Assembly: GCA_003612395.1 (NCBI GenBank)
Contig: RAYQ01000008.1
Span: forward strand, 112,660-176,659
Direction of reading: 5' to 3'
Source of the DNA: Parablautia intestinalis
GTDB lineage: Bacteria; Bacillota; Clostridia; Lachnospirales; Lachnospiraceae
Length of the DNA stretch: 64,000 bases
Shown here: piece by piece, positions 26,618 through 35,979 of the stretch
How the letters are laid out: each line of letters opens with the position of its first letter
Numbering within the stretch: position 1 is the stretch's first letter
Program-made: the position numbers and the translations under genes
The notes under the pieces: model-generated
Database searches by the model: none
Seen by the model: the letters and a program-made list of their open reading frames with translations, nothing else
What the model was told of the DNA's origin: nothing

Positions 26618-28188
26618 AGAATAAAAACTATTTTAAAGCTGAAAATATGGTGGGCATTATAGTATTACTTCATTTGATATTTGTTTTACTTTTACAAGTA
26701 TTACAAGCGAATGCCGGCATTGGTGGTGATGGGATTTTTACGTATACGTTAGCAAATAATCCATATGCGTTTGAGTATATTGATCCTGAATACAAATATC
26801 TGCCTAAAAGCGATGAGGGATGGATAAGCGCACGTGTATTGCGGGATAGCTATATTGTTGGAGACTATAGCCAGTTTAATTATTCGGGGGCATATTTCCA
26901 TCAGCGTATTGACAATCATCCTCTGGCATATTATTTTTTAGTTCACACAGTCTGCTCTGTTTTTAAAGAAACATATTCTCCTTACTTTACAATGATAATT
27001 AATTTATTTTTTGCAGGGCTGGCGGATTTAGTATTTATCAAGCTTTTTAAAAAGATTTATGGCAAAACGCTTTATGTGATTGTTCCTTTTGTATTTCTTT
27101 TCTTTATGGTGATTATGCAGCAATTATATACTTTGGCAAGGATGTATATGATGCTGGCTTTTTTTTGCCTGTGGTATATTTATATTCACTATGGACTGCT
27201 TGACGCAAATGATGCGAAATGGAAAAAATCTTCGTTGGTACAATTTACCGTTTGTATTTTGCTGGGAAGCCAAACACACTATTATTTTTATGTATATGCG
27301 GCAGTTCTTTCTTTGCTAATGGCAATTTATCTTATTTATAAACATGAAATATATAAGCTTTTGAATTATATTTATGCAGGCATTATTGGAATTTGTATTT
27401 CCTGGATGATTTTTCCGTGGATGATATGGCACATTTTTTTTAATCAGATGCAAAAACATACGGATATAATCCCCTGGTCGCTTGAAAAGATAAAGGGATA
27501 TCTTGCTTTTCTAAATCAACGGCTTTTGAATGGAAGATGGGTTATTGCAATTATAGTGGTGGTCTTGCTTATAGCTGCGGCAAAGCTTAAAGGCAAAAAA
27601 ACAGTATTTGGGAAACGGGTTTTTTGTATGATGGTACTGGTAACTTCAATTATATTTTCGCTGATTATTTATACTTTGGATGAGGATACCTGGGGTTACT
27701 TTACGCCCATATATATTCCGTTTATCATTTTGCTTTCTATTTGCCTTATTAATCTGTGTACAAAGATACTGCCGGACAGAACAAAAACGGCAATACTGTC
27801 GGCAGCTATATGTGCGCTTCTTATTTTGTCAGTCTCTTCAACCGTAAAATTTGTGAAGGACTATTTGAAAAGTAGTAAAGAATATACACAGTTTAGCAGG
27901 ATTGCAGATGATTATGAGGGGGATGATTGTATATTTATTGAAACAGAACAGGATAATTTGCTTCAGGGGTACTTCTTCCAATTTGGGAATTATGATGAAT
28001 TTAAAAAGATACCGTTTGAGGAGTATAAAACAAAAGGAATAAGCAAAGAAACGCTTCAGGGGAGAAAGGATAATGGCAGGGTGGTTGCTTACATTCCTAC
28101 AGGATGCGATATCTATATAGAACAAAACTGTGAGCTTTTAGCAGATAATGGGTCTTATTGCATCTATGAGATAAAAGAGGAAAATTGA
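26614..28188 (+). CDS. GT-C/GT39-like polytopic membrane protein
   Basis: This 524-residue protein has about ten predicted hydrophobic helices. The first outer loop carries IGGDGIFTY, and HQRIDNHPLAYYFL is similar to the D-H-P motifs of PMT/ArnT-like GT-C enzymes that use polyprenyl-phosphate sugars. A short soluble C-terminal domain follows the last helix (after about residue 410). It overlaps the preceding GT2 gene by four bases (ATGA). It probably attaches a sugar on the outer face of the membrane, but the GT-C assignment comes from motif and topology only. The gene is visibly more AT-rich than its upstream neighbours. Confidence 0.68.
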   Translation: MKNKNYFKAENMVGIIVLLHLIFVLLLQVLQANAGIGGDGIFTYTLANNPYAFEYIDPEYKYLPKSDEGWISARVLRDSYIVGDYSQFNYSGAYFHQRIDNHPLAYYFLVHTVCSVFKETYSPYFTMIINLFFAGLADLVFIKLFKKIYGKTLYVIVPFVFLFFMVIMQQLYTLARMYMMLAFFCLWYIYIHYGLLDANDAKWKKSSLVQFTVCILLGSQTHYYFYVYAAVLSLLMAIYLIYKHEIYKLLNYIYAGIIGICISWMIFPWMIWHIFFNQMQKHTDIIPWSLEKIKGYLAFLNQRLLNGRWVIAIIVVVLLIAAAKLKGKKTVFGKRVFCMMVLVTSIIFSLIIYTLDEDTWGYFTPIYIPFIILLSICLINLCTKILPDRTKTAILSAAICALLILSVSSTVKFVKDYLKSSKEYTQFSRIADDYEGDDCIFIETEQDNLLQGYFFQFGNYDEFKKIPFEEYKTKGISKETLQGRKDNGRVVAYIPTGCDIYIEQNCELLADNGSYCIYEIKEEN

Positions 28189-28190
28189 AA

Positions 28191-28574
28191 ATGAAGTATT
28201 TAATATTTTTAAGGCAAAAGTTATATATAGCTATTTTAATCGTATGCGGCTTTGCTATGCTTGGCAGTATTTTGGGGGCAAGGAAAGAAAGTAAGGAATC
28301 GGTAACAGTATATGGGCCGGTTTCGGATGACACCATATCTTTCCAGGAAAGCGGAGAGTCATTGCCGGAACTGGCAGGCTATCTCCCATTGGCAGCAGAT
28401 CAAAATAAGTGGTATAATTTTAAATATGCAGTTATTTTTGCAGGGGCAGGTATCGTTTTATACTGTCTGTTAATGGCAGTGTATCTGCCGCTATATCAGA
28501 ACCCCTTTTTTCTCTGGATGAGGAAAAAAATGGGAAGAGCAGCCGGAGAGTATGATCTATTTATTAAATTATAA
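28191..28574 (+). CDS. Small membrane protein of unknown function
   Basis: This 127-residue protein is not recognised. It has one hydrophobic segment near the N-terminus (about residues 6-26), a 50-residue polar loop, a second helix (about residues 80-100) and a basic C-terminal tail. It starts two bases after the GT-C-like stop (a TTG at 28185 overlapping it is possible) and ends 13 bases before the pyruvyltransferase. It may assist the upstream GT-C enzyme, but this is position-based guesswork. Confidence 0.6.
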   Translation: MKYLIFLRQKLYIAILIVCGFAMLGSILGARKESKESVTVYGPVSDDTISFQESGESLPELAGYLPLAADQNKWYNFKYAVIFAGAGIVLYCLLMAVYLPLYQNPFFLWMRKKMGRAAGEYDLFIKL

Positions 28575-28586
28575 TGAGGTATTAAG

Positions 28587-29807
28587 TTGAAAGATAAACT
28601 GGTAATGTATATGCATGCAGGCAGCGGCAATCATGGCTGCGAGGCTATTGTAAACAGTGTCTGCCATATGATCCGGGAGGATACGGTGCTGGTCAGCTAC
28701 CGCGGGGAGGAAGATCAGGCTTATTCTCTTCGGGGCTTATGCGAAATTTTTAAGGAGCGCAGCTTTTCAAAGAACAAGCCTGCTCATGTTATATATTACG
28801 TTTACCGCAGACTGACAGGGGATAAGGAAAGCTTTATCAGATACCGGTATCATAAGGTATTTCAGAAAAAAGCAGCGCCGTTAGCAATTTCTATTGGCGG
28901 TGACAATTATTGCTATGAGAATATGCTCAGTGACCTGAGGCTGACCAATGCCGCCTTTAACAGACGGGGGACAAAGACAGTACTTTTGGGCTGTTCCATA
29001 GAACCGGAGCTTTTAAAACGTCAGGAAATCATAGAGGATTTATCAGAATATCACACGATCATTGCAAGGGAGCCGCTTACTTATAGGGCTCTGGAAACGG
29101 CCTTTTTGGAATTTCATAAAAAATTTAAAGAGAAAAGGATACCGGAGATATACTGTTACCCGGATCCGGCCTTTACGCTTGGTAAAACAGATCTGCCCCT
29201 GCCGGAAGGCTTTACTCCCGGAAATACAGTGGGGATCAATGTAAGCCCTTTGATACAATGCAATGAGAGCTGCAGCGGCATTACAATTGAAAATTATCAA
29301 AATATGATTGAGTTTATTATAGAACATTCGAATATGCAGATAGCGCTTATTCCTCATGTGGTGTGGAACAATAATGATGACAGGGTTCCTCTTCACAAAT
29401 TATATGAAAGATATGCACAGACAGGGCGGGTGGTGGAAATTGGAGACGGCACCTGTGAGGAGCTAAAAGGCTACATCAGCCGGTGCAGATTTTTTATAGG
29501 GGCAAGAACCCATGCCACCATAGCGGCGTATTCTTCCTGTGTGCCTACGCTTGTGGTGGGGTATTCCGTAAAAGCCAGGGGAATAGCACTGGATTTATTT
29601 GGAACTTCCGAGCATTATGTAACACCTGTTCAGAGCCTGAAAAAACCGGAAGATCTGACCAATGCCTTTAAATGGCTTATGGAGCAGGAAGAGGAGATAA
29701 AAGCGCAGCTGAAAAGGGTTATGCCAGAATACAGAGAGAAGGCGCTTTTGACAGGGAAAGAAGTTGACAGGTTATGGGAAGAGTTAAGTCGGCCGCAAGA
29801 AACATAG
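28587..29807 (+). CDS. Polysaccharide pyruvyl transferase family protein, TTG start
   Basis: This 406-residue protein matches the PS_pyruv_trans family (CsaB/WcaK/ExoV-like). GSGNHGCEAIV is the N-terminal glycine loop, SIGGDNYCYEN follows, and FIGARTHATIAAYSS plus VGYSVKARGIA form the conserved C-terminal block. Members add a ketal pyruvate from PEP to sugars, giving the glycan negative charge, although some relatives are transferases of unknown donor. GAGGT lies six bases before TTG 28587. The next gene, a Wzx-type flippase, begins within its last 34 bases. Confidence 0.87.
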   Translation: MKDKLVMYMHAGSGNHGCEAIVNSVCHMIREDTVLVSYRGEEDQAYSLRGLCEIFKERSFSKNKPAHVIYYVYRRLTGDKESFIRYRYHKVFQKKAAPLAISIGGDNYCYENMLSDLRLTNAAFNRRGTKTVLLGCSIEPELLKRQEIIEDLSEYHTIIAREPLTYRALETAFLEFHKKFKEKRIPEIYCYPDPAFTLGKTDLPLPEGFTPGNTVGINVSPLIQCNESCSGITIENYQNMIEFIIEHSNMQIALIPHVVWNNNDDRVPLHKLYERYAQTGRVVEIGDGTCEELKGYISRCRFFIGARTHATIAAYSSCVPTLVVGYSVKARGIALDLFGTSEHYVTPVQSLKKPEDLTNAFKWLMEQEEEIKAQLKRVMPEYREKALLTGKEVDRLWEELSRPQET

Positions 29808-31297
29808 CGTTTGGATATGCAGGAAATATTACCACCCAGCTCTTGGGATTTGTTTTGCGTACCATTTTCATTGAACACTTAGGGGACACCTTAAACGGCG
29901 TCAATGATTTATATACAGGAATATTATCTGTTTTGTCCATGGCGGAATTAGGGGTGGGAACCGCCCTGAATTTCAGCCTGTACGGTCCGGTTGCAAGGAA
30001 GGATTATGAGAAGATTAAGTCCTATATGCTGCTGTACAAAAAGGCATACCGTGTTATCGGCCTGGTGATTGGAGCAATTGGTCTTGCGATTTCGCCATTT
30101 TTGCCTTATCTGGTAAAGCAGCCTGAAGGGGTGGGCGTTCGGGACCTGACGCTTTATTATTTCATTTTTTTGTTTAACACGGTCAGTTCTTACTTTGTGG
30201 CGTACAAGTACAGTCTTGTAAATGCGGAGCAGAACAATTATATACAGACCAATATTATTACCATAACAAAAATGGTTACGGTTTCGCTCCAGATTGTCAT
30301 AATAATTTTTACAGGAAATTTTTACCTGTATCTTCTGACAGCAGCTTTTGTGGAATTGATGCAAAAAATATTTGTCAGCCGATATTTAAACAGGCGTTAT
30401 CCATACCTGTCAGATAAGGATGTGAAAAGCCTCTCCAAAGAGGAAACAGGGGAGATTGTAAACAAGACCAAAGCTCTGGTTTTTCACAAGGTAGGGGATG
30501 TGGCAAGGCTTCAGACGGACAGTATGATCATCTCTGCGTTTATCAATGTCACTTTGGTTGGCTATGTGGGAAACTATAATATGATCTTAACCTCTGTCGC
30601 AAACTTTGTGAATATTATTTTTAATTCCGTGCTGTCCGGTTTTGGAAATCTGATTGCCACGGAATCCCGGGAAAAACAGTATCGTATTTTCAAGGTATAC
30701 CGTTTCTTTGCCTGTTGGATATATGGATTTTCGGCAGTTGGCTTTTTCCTTTTACTGACGCCGTTTATTGTTATCTGGCAGGGGAAGGAAAAGGTGCTGG
30801 CAGGGAGTGTGGTGGCCTGCATATTGATTGATTATTATTTTAAAGGCGACAGGATTGTTTTGTCAAACTTCAAAACGGCAGCAGGCGTTTTTGAACAGGA
30901 TAAGTACCTTGCCCTGATTCAGGGTGTGGTGAATCTGTTCATTTCTATCGTCCTGGTACAAAAAATCGGGCTTGTGGGAATTTATATTGGAACTATAGTG
31001 TCGGGGCTGATTGCGAACTTCACCAAGCCTTTTATTATTTATAAAGTATGCTTTGATAAAAAGGCAGGGGCGTACTTTATGGAATCGGTTAAGTATTTGA
31101 TAGTCCTGGCAGTGATTTTGAGCATATTGACTGCCTTAAAAGGAGTGATCATGCAGACAGTGACGCCCGGTTCTTTTACGGCAATGTTTGTGATGTGCTG
31201 TGTGGTGTTTAACGCTTTGTTTTTGCTTGTTTTTGGCAGGACCGAGGAGTTTGGGTATATTTGGGAGATTTTGAGGAAAAAATGCAAAAAACAATGA
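29774..31297 (+). CDS. Wzx-type polysaccharide flippase (MVF/MATE superfamily)
   Basis: This 507-residue protein has 12-14 hydrophobic helices. The opening NIAFGYAGNITTQLLGF and the VKSAARN amphipathic start are typical of Firmicutes Wzx/RfbX-like lipid-linked repeat-unit exporters. LSMAELGVGTALNFSLYG is a family-like second helix. It overlaps the pyruvyltransferase gene by 34 bases. It is the third possible flippase in the window, besides two ABC-type proteins, so the locus may export more than one glycan. Confidence 0.88.
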   Translation: MGRVKSAARNIAFGYAGNITTQLLGFVLRTIFIEHLGDTLNGVNDLYTGILSVLSMAELGVGTALNFSLYGPVARKDYEKIKSYMLLYKKAYRVIGLVIGAIGLAISPFLPYLVKQPEGVGVRDLTLYYFIFLFNTVSSYFVAYKYSLVNAEQNNYIQTNIITITKMVTVSLQIVIIIFTGNFYLYLLTAAFVELMQKIFVSRYLNRRYPYLSDKDVKSLSKEETGEIVNKTKALVFHKVGDVARLQTDSMIISAFINVTLVGYVGNYNMILTSVANFVNIIFNSVLSGFGNLIATESREKQYRIFKVYRFFACWIYGFSAVGFFLLLTPFIVIWQGKEKVLAGSVVACILIDYYFKGDRIVLSNFKTAAGVFEQDKYLALIQGVVNLFISIVLVQKIGLVGIYIGTIVSGLIANFTKPFIIYKVCFDKKAGAYFMESVKYLIVLAVILSILTALKGVIMQTVTPGSFTAMFVMCCVVFNALFLLVFGRTEEFGYIWEILRKKCKKQ

Positions 31298-32817
31298 AAA
31301 AATTATATGATAGAATATGTGATTTTATTTCGGAGAAAAATATGGCGCTGGCTGCTATTGGCATTTTTATTCTTCTTATGTTGCCGATAGGATATCTTTC
31401 TTTTGTTAACAGAGCATCGGGAGATGACTATGGATATGGAATTCATACAAGAGCGGCATGGGTGGCAACGCATTCTCTGATTAAAGTATTTGGAGCCGCG
31501 TGGCAGACTATCAGAGAATATTATGTTGGATGGCAGGGAACCTGGTTTAGTATTTTTTTGTTCTCCCTTCAGCCGGAAGTATTTGATGAGCGAGCTTATG
31601 TAATTGTAGCTTTTTTAATGCTGTTTTTGTGGATTGGAAGTTCCTTTTTACTGTTTAAAGAAATTTTGTATCGTGAATTTGGCATGAATATTTGGAGCTA
31701 TCGGTTGGCGGCGACTCTAATATTAATTATTAGCATTGAATTTATTCCCAGTACAAAATCAGCAATTTTTTGGTATAATGGGGCAGCACATTATATGATA
31801 CCTTTTACGATGTGTCAGCTCTTAGTAGTGTTTCTCTTGCGGTATGGTAAAAAATTTAAACTTAAATATTTTGTGGGAATTACAGGCATTATGGCGTTAT
31901 TAGGAGGGTCAAACTATCAGGCCGCCTTATTTGCCTTAATAGTGGCTTTCTATATAGGGGCAGTTAGTTATGCTGAAAAGAAGGATAAGCGTATTTTGTG
32001 GCTTTTGATTTCTTTTATAGTGGAAATGACAGGGCTTATAATTAGTATGAAAGCACCTGGCAATAGAGCAAGAGGCGGGGAAGAATTTGGATTTTCCATA
32101 CAGAAGGGGATAAAAGTCATAGGGCTTTCTTTCATTGAAGGGGTTAAAACAGCATTTGATTATGGCAAAGAAAATCCATTAATTTACGCGGGGTTGTTTT
32201 TCCTTTTTCTTTTTATAATAGAATCCTTAAAAAGAAGCAGTGCGGAAAAAGAGAGAGACAGAAAATTTTGTTTTGCACATCCAATTTTAAGTATAGCGGG
32301 CTTATTTTGTTTATATTGCGCAATGCAGACACCGGCTCTTTATGCAGGAGTAGATGTTTCTGGCGGAGTGTATAATATGAATTATCAGATTTTTTTGTTA
32401 AGCGGTTGCGGTATTTTGCTTATCATTGCAAAGAAAATTGTAGAGCATGTGAAGGTTTCGAAAGAAATTTTACATAGGAAAGCAACAATTCCAGGTTTGC
32501 TGGTTTGCTTTATTGCTCTCATAATATGCCGGAGCGACATAAGAGGAACGGCTTCGTGGATTAGTTTAGAATATATTATGAGTGGACAGGCATCAGATTA
32601 TAAAGAGCAGATGGATTTGCAGACTAGACTTTTGCTGGACGAAAGTACGGAGAATGTAGTTCTTCCATTTATTAATGACGTGCAGGGGCCATTAATGCAT
32701 ATGCCTGTTATTGAAGATACGGAAGCGTTTACGAATTCAGTGACCAGCCATTTCTACGGAAAAAATAGCGTGGTGGCAATACCAAGATCAGAGTGGGATG
32801 AAAAATATGGAAAATAA
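31282..32817 (+). CDS. DUF6056 polytopic membrane protein
   Basis: This 511-residue membrane protein resembles DUF6056. The first outer loop contains RASGDDYGYG, a D-D pair in the place where GT-C enzymes have catalytic acids, and KAPGNRARGGEEF is the APGNxxR block of the family. About ten helices follow, with a soluble C-terminal tail. GAGGA four bases before ATG 31282 sets the start inside the flippase gene. It is probably a GT-C glycosyltransferase acting outside the membrane; function has not been shown for the family as far as I know. Confidence 0.74.
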   Translation: MQKTMKKLYDRICDFISEKNMALAAIGIFILLMLPIGYLSFVNRASGDDYGYGIHTRAAWVATHSLIKVFGAAWQTIREYYVGWQGTWFSIFLFSLQPEVFDERAYVIVAFLMLFLWIGSSFLLFKEILYREFGMNIWSYRLAATLILIISIEFIPSTKSAIFWYNGAAHYMIPFTMCQLLVVFLLRYGKKFKLKYFVGITGIMALLGGSNYQAALFALIVAFYIGAVSYAEKKDKRILWLLISFIVEMTGLIISMKAPGNRARGGEEFGFSIQKGIKVIGLSFIEGVKTAFDYGKENPLIYAGLFFLFLFIIESLKRSSAEKERDRKFCFAHPILSIAGLFCLYCAMQTPALYAGVDVSGGVYNMNYQIFLLSGCGILLIIAKKIVEHVKVSKEILHRKATIPGLLVCFIALIICRSDIRGTASWISLEYIMSGQASDYKEQMDLQTRLLLDESTENVVLPFINDVQGPLMHMPVIEDTEAFTNSVTSHFYGKNSVVAIPRSEWDEKYGK

Positions 32818-34012
32818 TTATAGGAGCTTTTTTTCTAAAATTGCAAATTATTCCTTTTATACAGGGGTTATAATAGAGGTGCTTTTGGTATTGATAGATA
32901 AAAGTGCGTATACGAATCCGATAGAAGGGCAGATTTTTCGTATTACCTTTTTGCTTTTTTTGGTAAAGATTGTTTTTACAAGGTACTCGCTGAAAGAATA
33001 CATGGCTATCTTTTTGTTTTGCGCTTTGGGAGTAGTTTCATATTGTGCTACAGGAAGAAATGAAGTTATAAGAATAATTATCTTTATCGCGGCCAGTAAG
33101 GATATAGATATGAAAAAGTGTTTAAAGGCCGTGTTTTACATGACGTTGGCAGGCTGTATAGTGATTATGTTTTTATCTGTTACCGGAATTTATGGAGCTG
33201 TTTCGCTGACACGGGATTATGGGCGGGGCAGTATTGAGACGAGGTATGTATTAGGCATGGGACATCCCAATGCATTGCAATGTATGGTATGGGCGGTTAC
33301 AGTGCTGGGTTTGTATTTATACGGGGAAAAAATGAAATGGTTTCAATATGGACTGGTATTATTATTGAATATAGGATTTTTCCTGCTGACAGATTCCAAG
33401 ACTAGTTTTCTGGTAACATTTTTTGCAATAGGTATGGCTTTTTTAGCAGCTAAATGGCGGTATATCAGGGGACAGAAATTCATTGCCGGAGCGGGAATTT
33501 TTGCAACGGTGGGAAGCGTTGGAATTTCCGTGGTTATAGCGGCTAATGCATACAGAATATATGATTATGTCTGGCACTTTGACAGAAGTCCCATAACGCT
33601 GTTATTTTTCCGCCTGAATGAGATTCTAAATGGCAGGATACGCATTCTGGTTGAAAACAACAGATTTGAAGGTACAGTGCAGACCTGGAGCTTATTTTCA
33701 AGGCCGGAAAATAATTATTTTTTTGATATGGGATGGGTAAGGCTGTTCTACTGGTTTGGCGTTATACCTGGTATAGTATTTGTAGCATTTGTTATATGGT
33801 TTTTGATATACTGTTATCGAAAGAAGGATTATATGGCAATTACACTTACTGCGGCGCTGGCGGTATATAATATTGCAGAAGCACATATAATCTCCGATTA
33901 TCTGGCAAGAAATTACCTGTTTTTCCTTTTAGGAGGGGCATGGTGTGGTATGCTGAAGGAAGTGGGAAGGAACAAAAAAAAGAACGAAAGGAGAAAAGGG
34001 CAGAATGCTTGA
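32807..34012 (+). CDS. Wzy-like O-antigen/capsule polymerase, copy 1
   Basis: This protein of about 401 residues has roughly ten to eleven helices. GMGHPNALQCMVWA and LTDSKTSFLVTFF are strongly reminiscent of Gram-positive Wzy polymerases, in which a GHPN loop and an S/T-rich segment recur. A large outer loop (about residues 230-300) holds the RPENNYFFDMGWVRLF segment, where Wzy relatives place a D-N-S/Y-type element. It would link repeat units after flipping. Two candidate starts, 32798 and 32807, differ by three residues; GGGA favours 32807. A second Wzy-like gene is at 46554. Confidence 0.82.
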   Translation: MENNYRSFFSKIANYSFYTGVIIEVLLVLIDKSAYTNPIEGQIFRITFLLFLVKIVFTRYSLKEYMAIFLFCALGVVSYCATGRNEVIRIIIFIAASKDIDMKKCLKAVFYMTLAGCIVIMFLSVTGIYGAVSLTRDYGRGSIETRYVLGMGHPNALQCMVWAVTVLGLYLYGEKMKWFQYGLVLLLNIGFFLLTDSKTSFLVTFFAIGMAFLAAKWRYIRGQKFIAGAGIFATVGSVGISVVIAANAYRIYDYVWHFDRSPITLLFFRLNEILNGRIRILVENNRFEGTVQTWSLFSRPENNYFFDMGWVRLFYWFGVIPGIVFVAFVIWFLIYCYRKKDYMAITLTAALAVYNIAEAHIISDYLARNYLFFLLGGAWCGMLKEVGRNKKKNERRKGQNA

Positions 34013-35054
34013 AATGGTAAAAGAGGCGGAAAAGCAGCTTTTAAACTATCCGCAAAGGGGCTTAGCCTGGTATTTGAAACGGACTGTTAAAATAGCAACA
34101 GGAAAAAAACAGGAACCGCCTGATAAAATCAATTGGCCTAATGGCCTGCTTGCCAAAAGCCTGATTGATTATTATATGCAGAATAAAAATTCCGAAGAAG
34201 CGGGAATTATCATAAAGTGCCTCAGGAAATACTACGACAGATGGATAAAACGGGGATGTAAGTTATACTATCTGGATGATATATACAGCGGAATGGCGCT
34301 TATTGATTTGCACCAGATTACCGGAGAGGAAAAATATAAGAAGGCGGCGGAAACCATGGCGCAATATCTGTTTCACCATGAGATGGATGGTGCAGGGAGT
34401 TTTCCTTACCGTCCGGGGCAGTTAAATGGCTATGTTTTTGCAGACGGGATTGGAATGGTGTGCCCGTTTTTATGTAAATATGGCAGTACATATGGAGATA
34501 TGAATGCAATTAATCTGGCGATTGTACAGATGCAGAATTTTATTGAGAAAGGCATGGATAGTAAGACAGGTCTCCCTTATCATGGCTATCAATTTGAAAG
34601 CGGCATTAAATATGGCATAATTGGATGGGGACGCGGGGTTGGCTGGTTAATGATTGGAATGGCGGAGAGCCTTGCTTATATGGAAGAAACCATGCCGGAC
34701 TATGACATGATCAAGCAATCCTACAGGAGAATGGTGGATAAAGTGGAGGCTTATCAATTAGAAAACGGGTTATACAGCTGGCAGCTTACTGCAAAGGAAG
34801 GACCGGTGGACACCTCCGCAACGGCAATGATTCTCTACGCCATTGCCAGGTCTTTGGAGACAAAGGTTTTGATTGGCATTCATAAATCAAGAATGCAGAG
34901 AGGGAAAGAGGCTCTCCTTCATATGGTTAAGGAAGGAAAGCTGTATGACTGTCTGGCAGAGTGTCAGGGGTTTAGCATGTATCCGCAGATTTATGGAGCT
35001 TATCCATGGTCATTGGGGCCGGCATTGTCGTTATTTGCAATGGATATTGAATGA
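34005..35054 (+). CDS. GH88/GH105-like glycosidase domain protein
   Basis: This soluble 349-residue protein has the repeating pattern of an (alpha/alpha)6 barrel. ADGIGMVCPFL with Asp147 and GWGRGVGW (207-214) align with the catalytic aspartate (Asp143) and WGRGNGW loop of YteR-type unsaturated glucuronyl/rhamnogalacturonyl hydrolases; GAYPWSLGP lies near the C-terminus. It lacks a signal peptide, so it would act inside the cell. It overlaps the polymerase gene by eight bases. A hydrolase of unsaturated uronates within a biosynthesis operon is unusual; it might trim, proofread, or be a non-hydrolytic relative. Confidence 0.8.
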   Translation: MLEMVKEAEKQLLNYPQRGLAWYLKRTVKIATGKKQEPPDKINWPNGLLAKSLIDYYMQNKNSEEAGIIIKCLRKYYDRWIKRGCKLYYLDDIYSGMALIDLHQITGEEKYKKAAETMAQYLFHHEMDGAGSFPYRPGQLNGYVFADGIGMVCPFLCKYGSTYGDMNAINLAIVQMQNFIEKGMDSKTGLPYHGYQFESGIKYGIIGWGRGVGWLMIGMAESLAYMEETMPDYDMIKQSYRRMVDKVEAYQLENGLYSWQLTAKEGPVDTSATAMILYAIARSLETKVLIGIHKSRMQRGKEALLHMVKEGKLYDCLAECQGFSMYPQIYGAYPWSLGPALSLFAMDIE

Positions 35055-35064
35055 GGGAAGTTAA

Positions 35065-35961
35065 ATGATTATTATAGAAATCGCAGGAGGGCTGGGCAAC
35101 CAATTACAACAGTATGCTCTTTATCAAAAATTTGTAGGGATGGGAAAAGAGGCCAGGGTGGATGTCTCCTGGTTTTTACCTGAAAAGCAAAAAAGGATGC
35201 CGGCCAAAAGACAGCTGGAGCTTGACTATTTTGGCGGACTGGATTATGAGACTTGTACGCCTGAGGAAAAGATGGCACTGGCAGGTGGTGAGGGAGTATT
35301 GGGTAAGCTTAGAAGAAAATGCCTGCCCTTTACTATTCACAGATTTACAGAAAGCCAAATATATCATCCGGAGATTTTCACATTTGACAATATGTATATC
35401 AGCGGTTATTTTGCCTGCGAAAAGTATTATGGAGATATTTTGTATGACCTGAGAGAAAAAATACGGTTTCCAAAACCGGATAATCCTTTAAATGTTGAAA
35501 TGGCAGAGAAAATGAGAGCTCATGAATCTGTCAGTGTGCATGTGAGACGGGGAGATTATCTGGATCCCGGAAATGCAGCTATGTTTGGAAATATTTGTAC
35601 AGATGCTTATTATCATAAAGCAATGGAAATAATAAGGGAAAGGTTCCCGGATGCACATTTTTATTTATTTTCTGATGATATCCCATATGTAGAAAAAATT
35701 TTCCCCGGCAGGGAATATACCATTGTGGATATCAATTATGGGAAAGACAGCTTTTATGATATGTGGCTTATGAGTAACTGTAAACATAACATATGTGCCA
35801 ATTCCACCTTCAGCTTCTGGGGGGCAAGGCTTAATAAATATGAAAACAAAATTATGATTCGGCCTGCTATTCACAAAAACAGTCAGGTTTTTGTGAAAGA
35901 AGAGATGGAAAAGCTTTGGCCTTTATGGACTTTTGTAGATTCCAAAGGACAGAAGAGATGA
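35065..35961 (+). CDS. GT11 alpha-1,2-fucosyltransferase-like protein
   Basis: This 298-residue GT11 protein begins with EIAGGLGNQLQQYALYQKF and has the intact donor motif HVRRGDY (His159 to Tyr165). NSTFSFWGARLN is the C-terminal block. It differs clearly from the tandem pair at 15-17 kb, so it came separately into the locus. Family members transfer fucose from GDP-fucose to galactose in O2 linkage. GGAAG precedes ATG 35065, ten bases after the GH105-like gene. Confidence 0.89.
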   Translation: MIIIEIAGGLGNQLQQYALYQKFVGMGKEARVDVSWFLPEKQKRMPAKRQLELDYFGGLDYETCTPEEKMALAGGEGVLGKLRRKCLPFTIHRFTESQIYHPEIFTFDNMYISGYFACEKYYGDILYDLREKIRFPKPDNPLNVEMAEKMRAHESVSVHVRRGDYLDPGNAAMFGNICTDAYYHKAMEIIRERFPDAHFYLFSDDIPYVEKIFPGREYTIVDINYGKDSFYDMWLMSNCKHNICANSTFSFWGARLNKYENKIMIRPAIHKNSQVFVKEEMEKLWPLWTFVDSKGQKR

Positions 35962-35979
35962 CAGGCAGGGGGAACAGAT

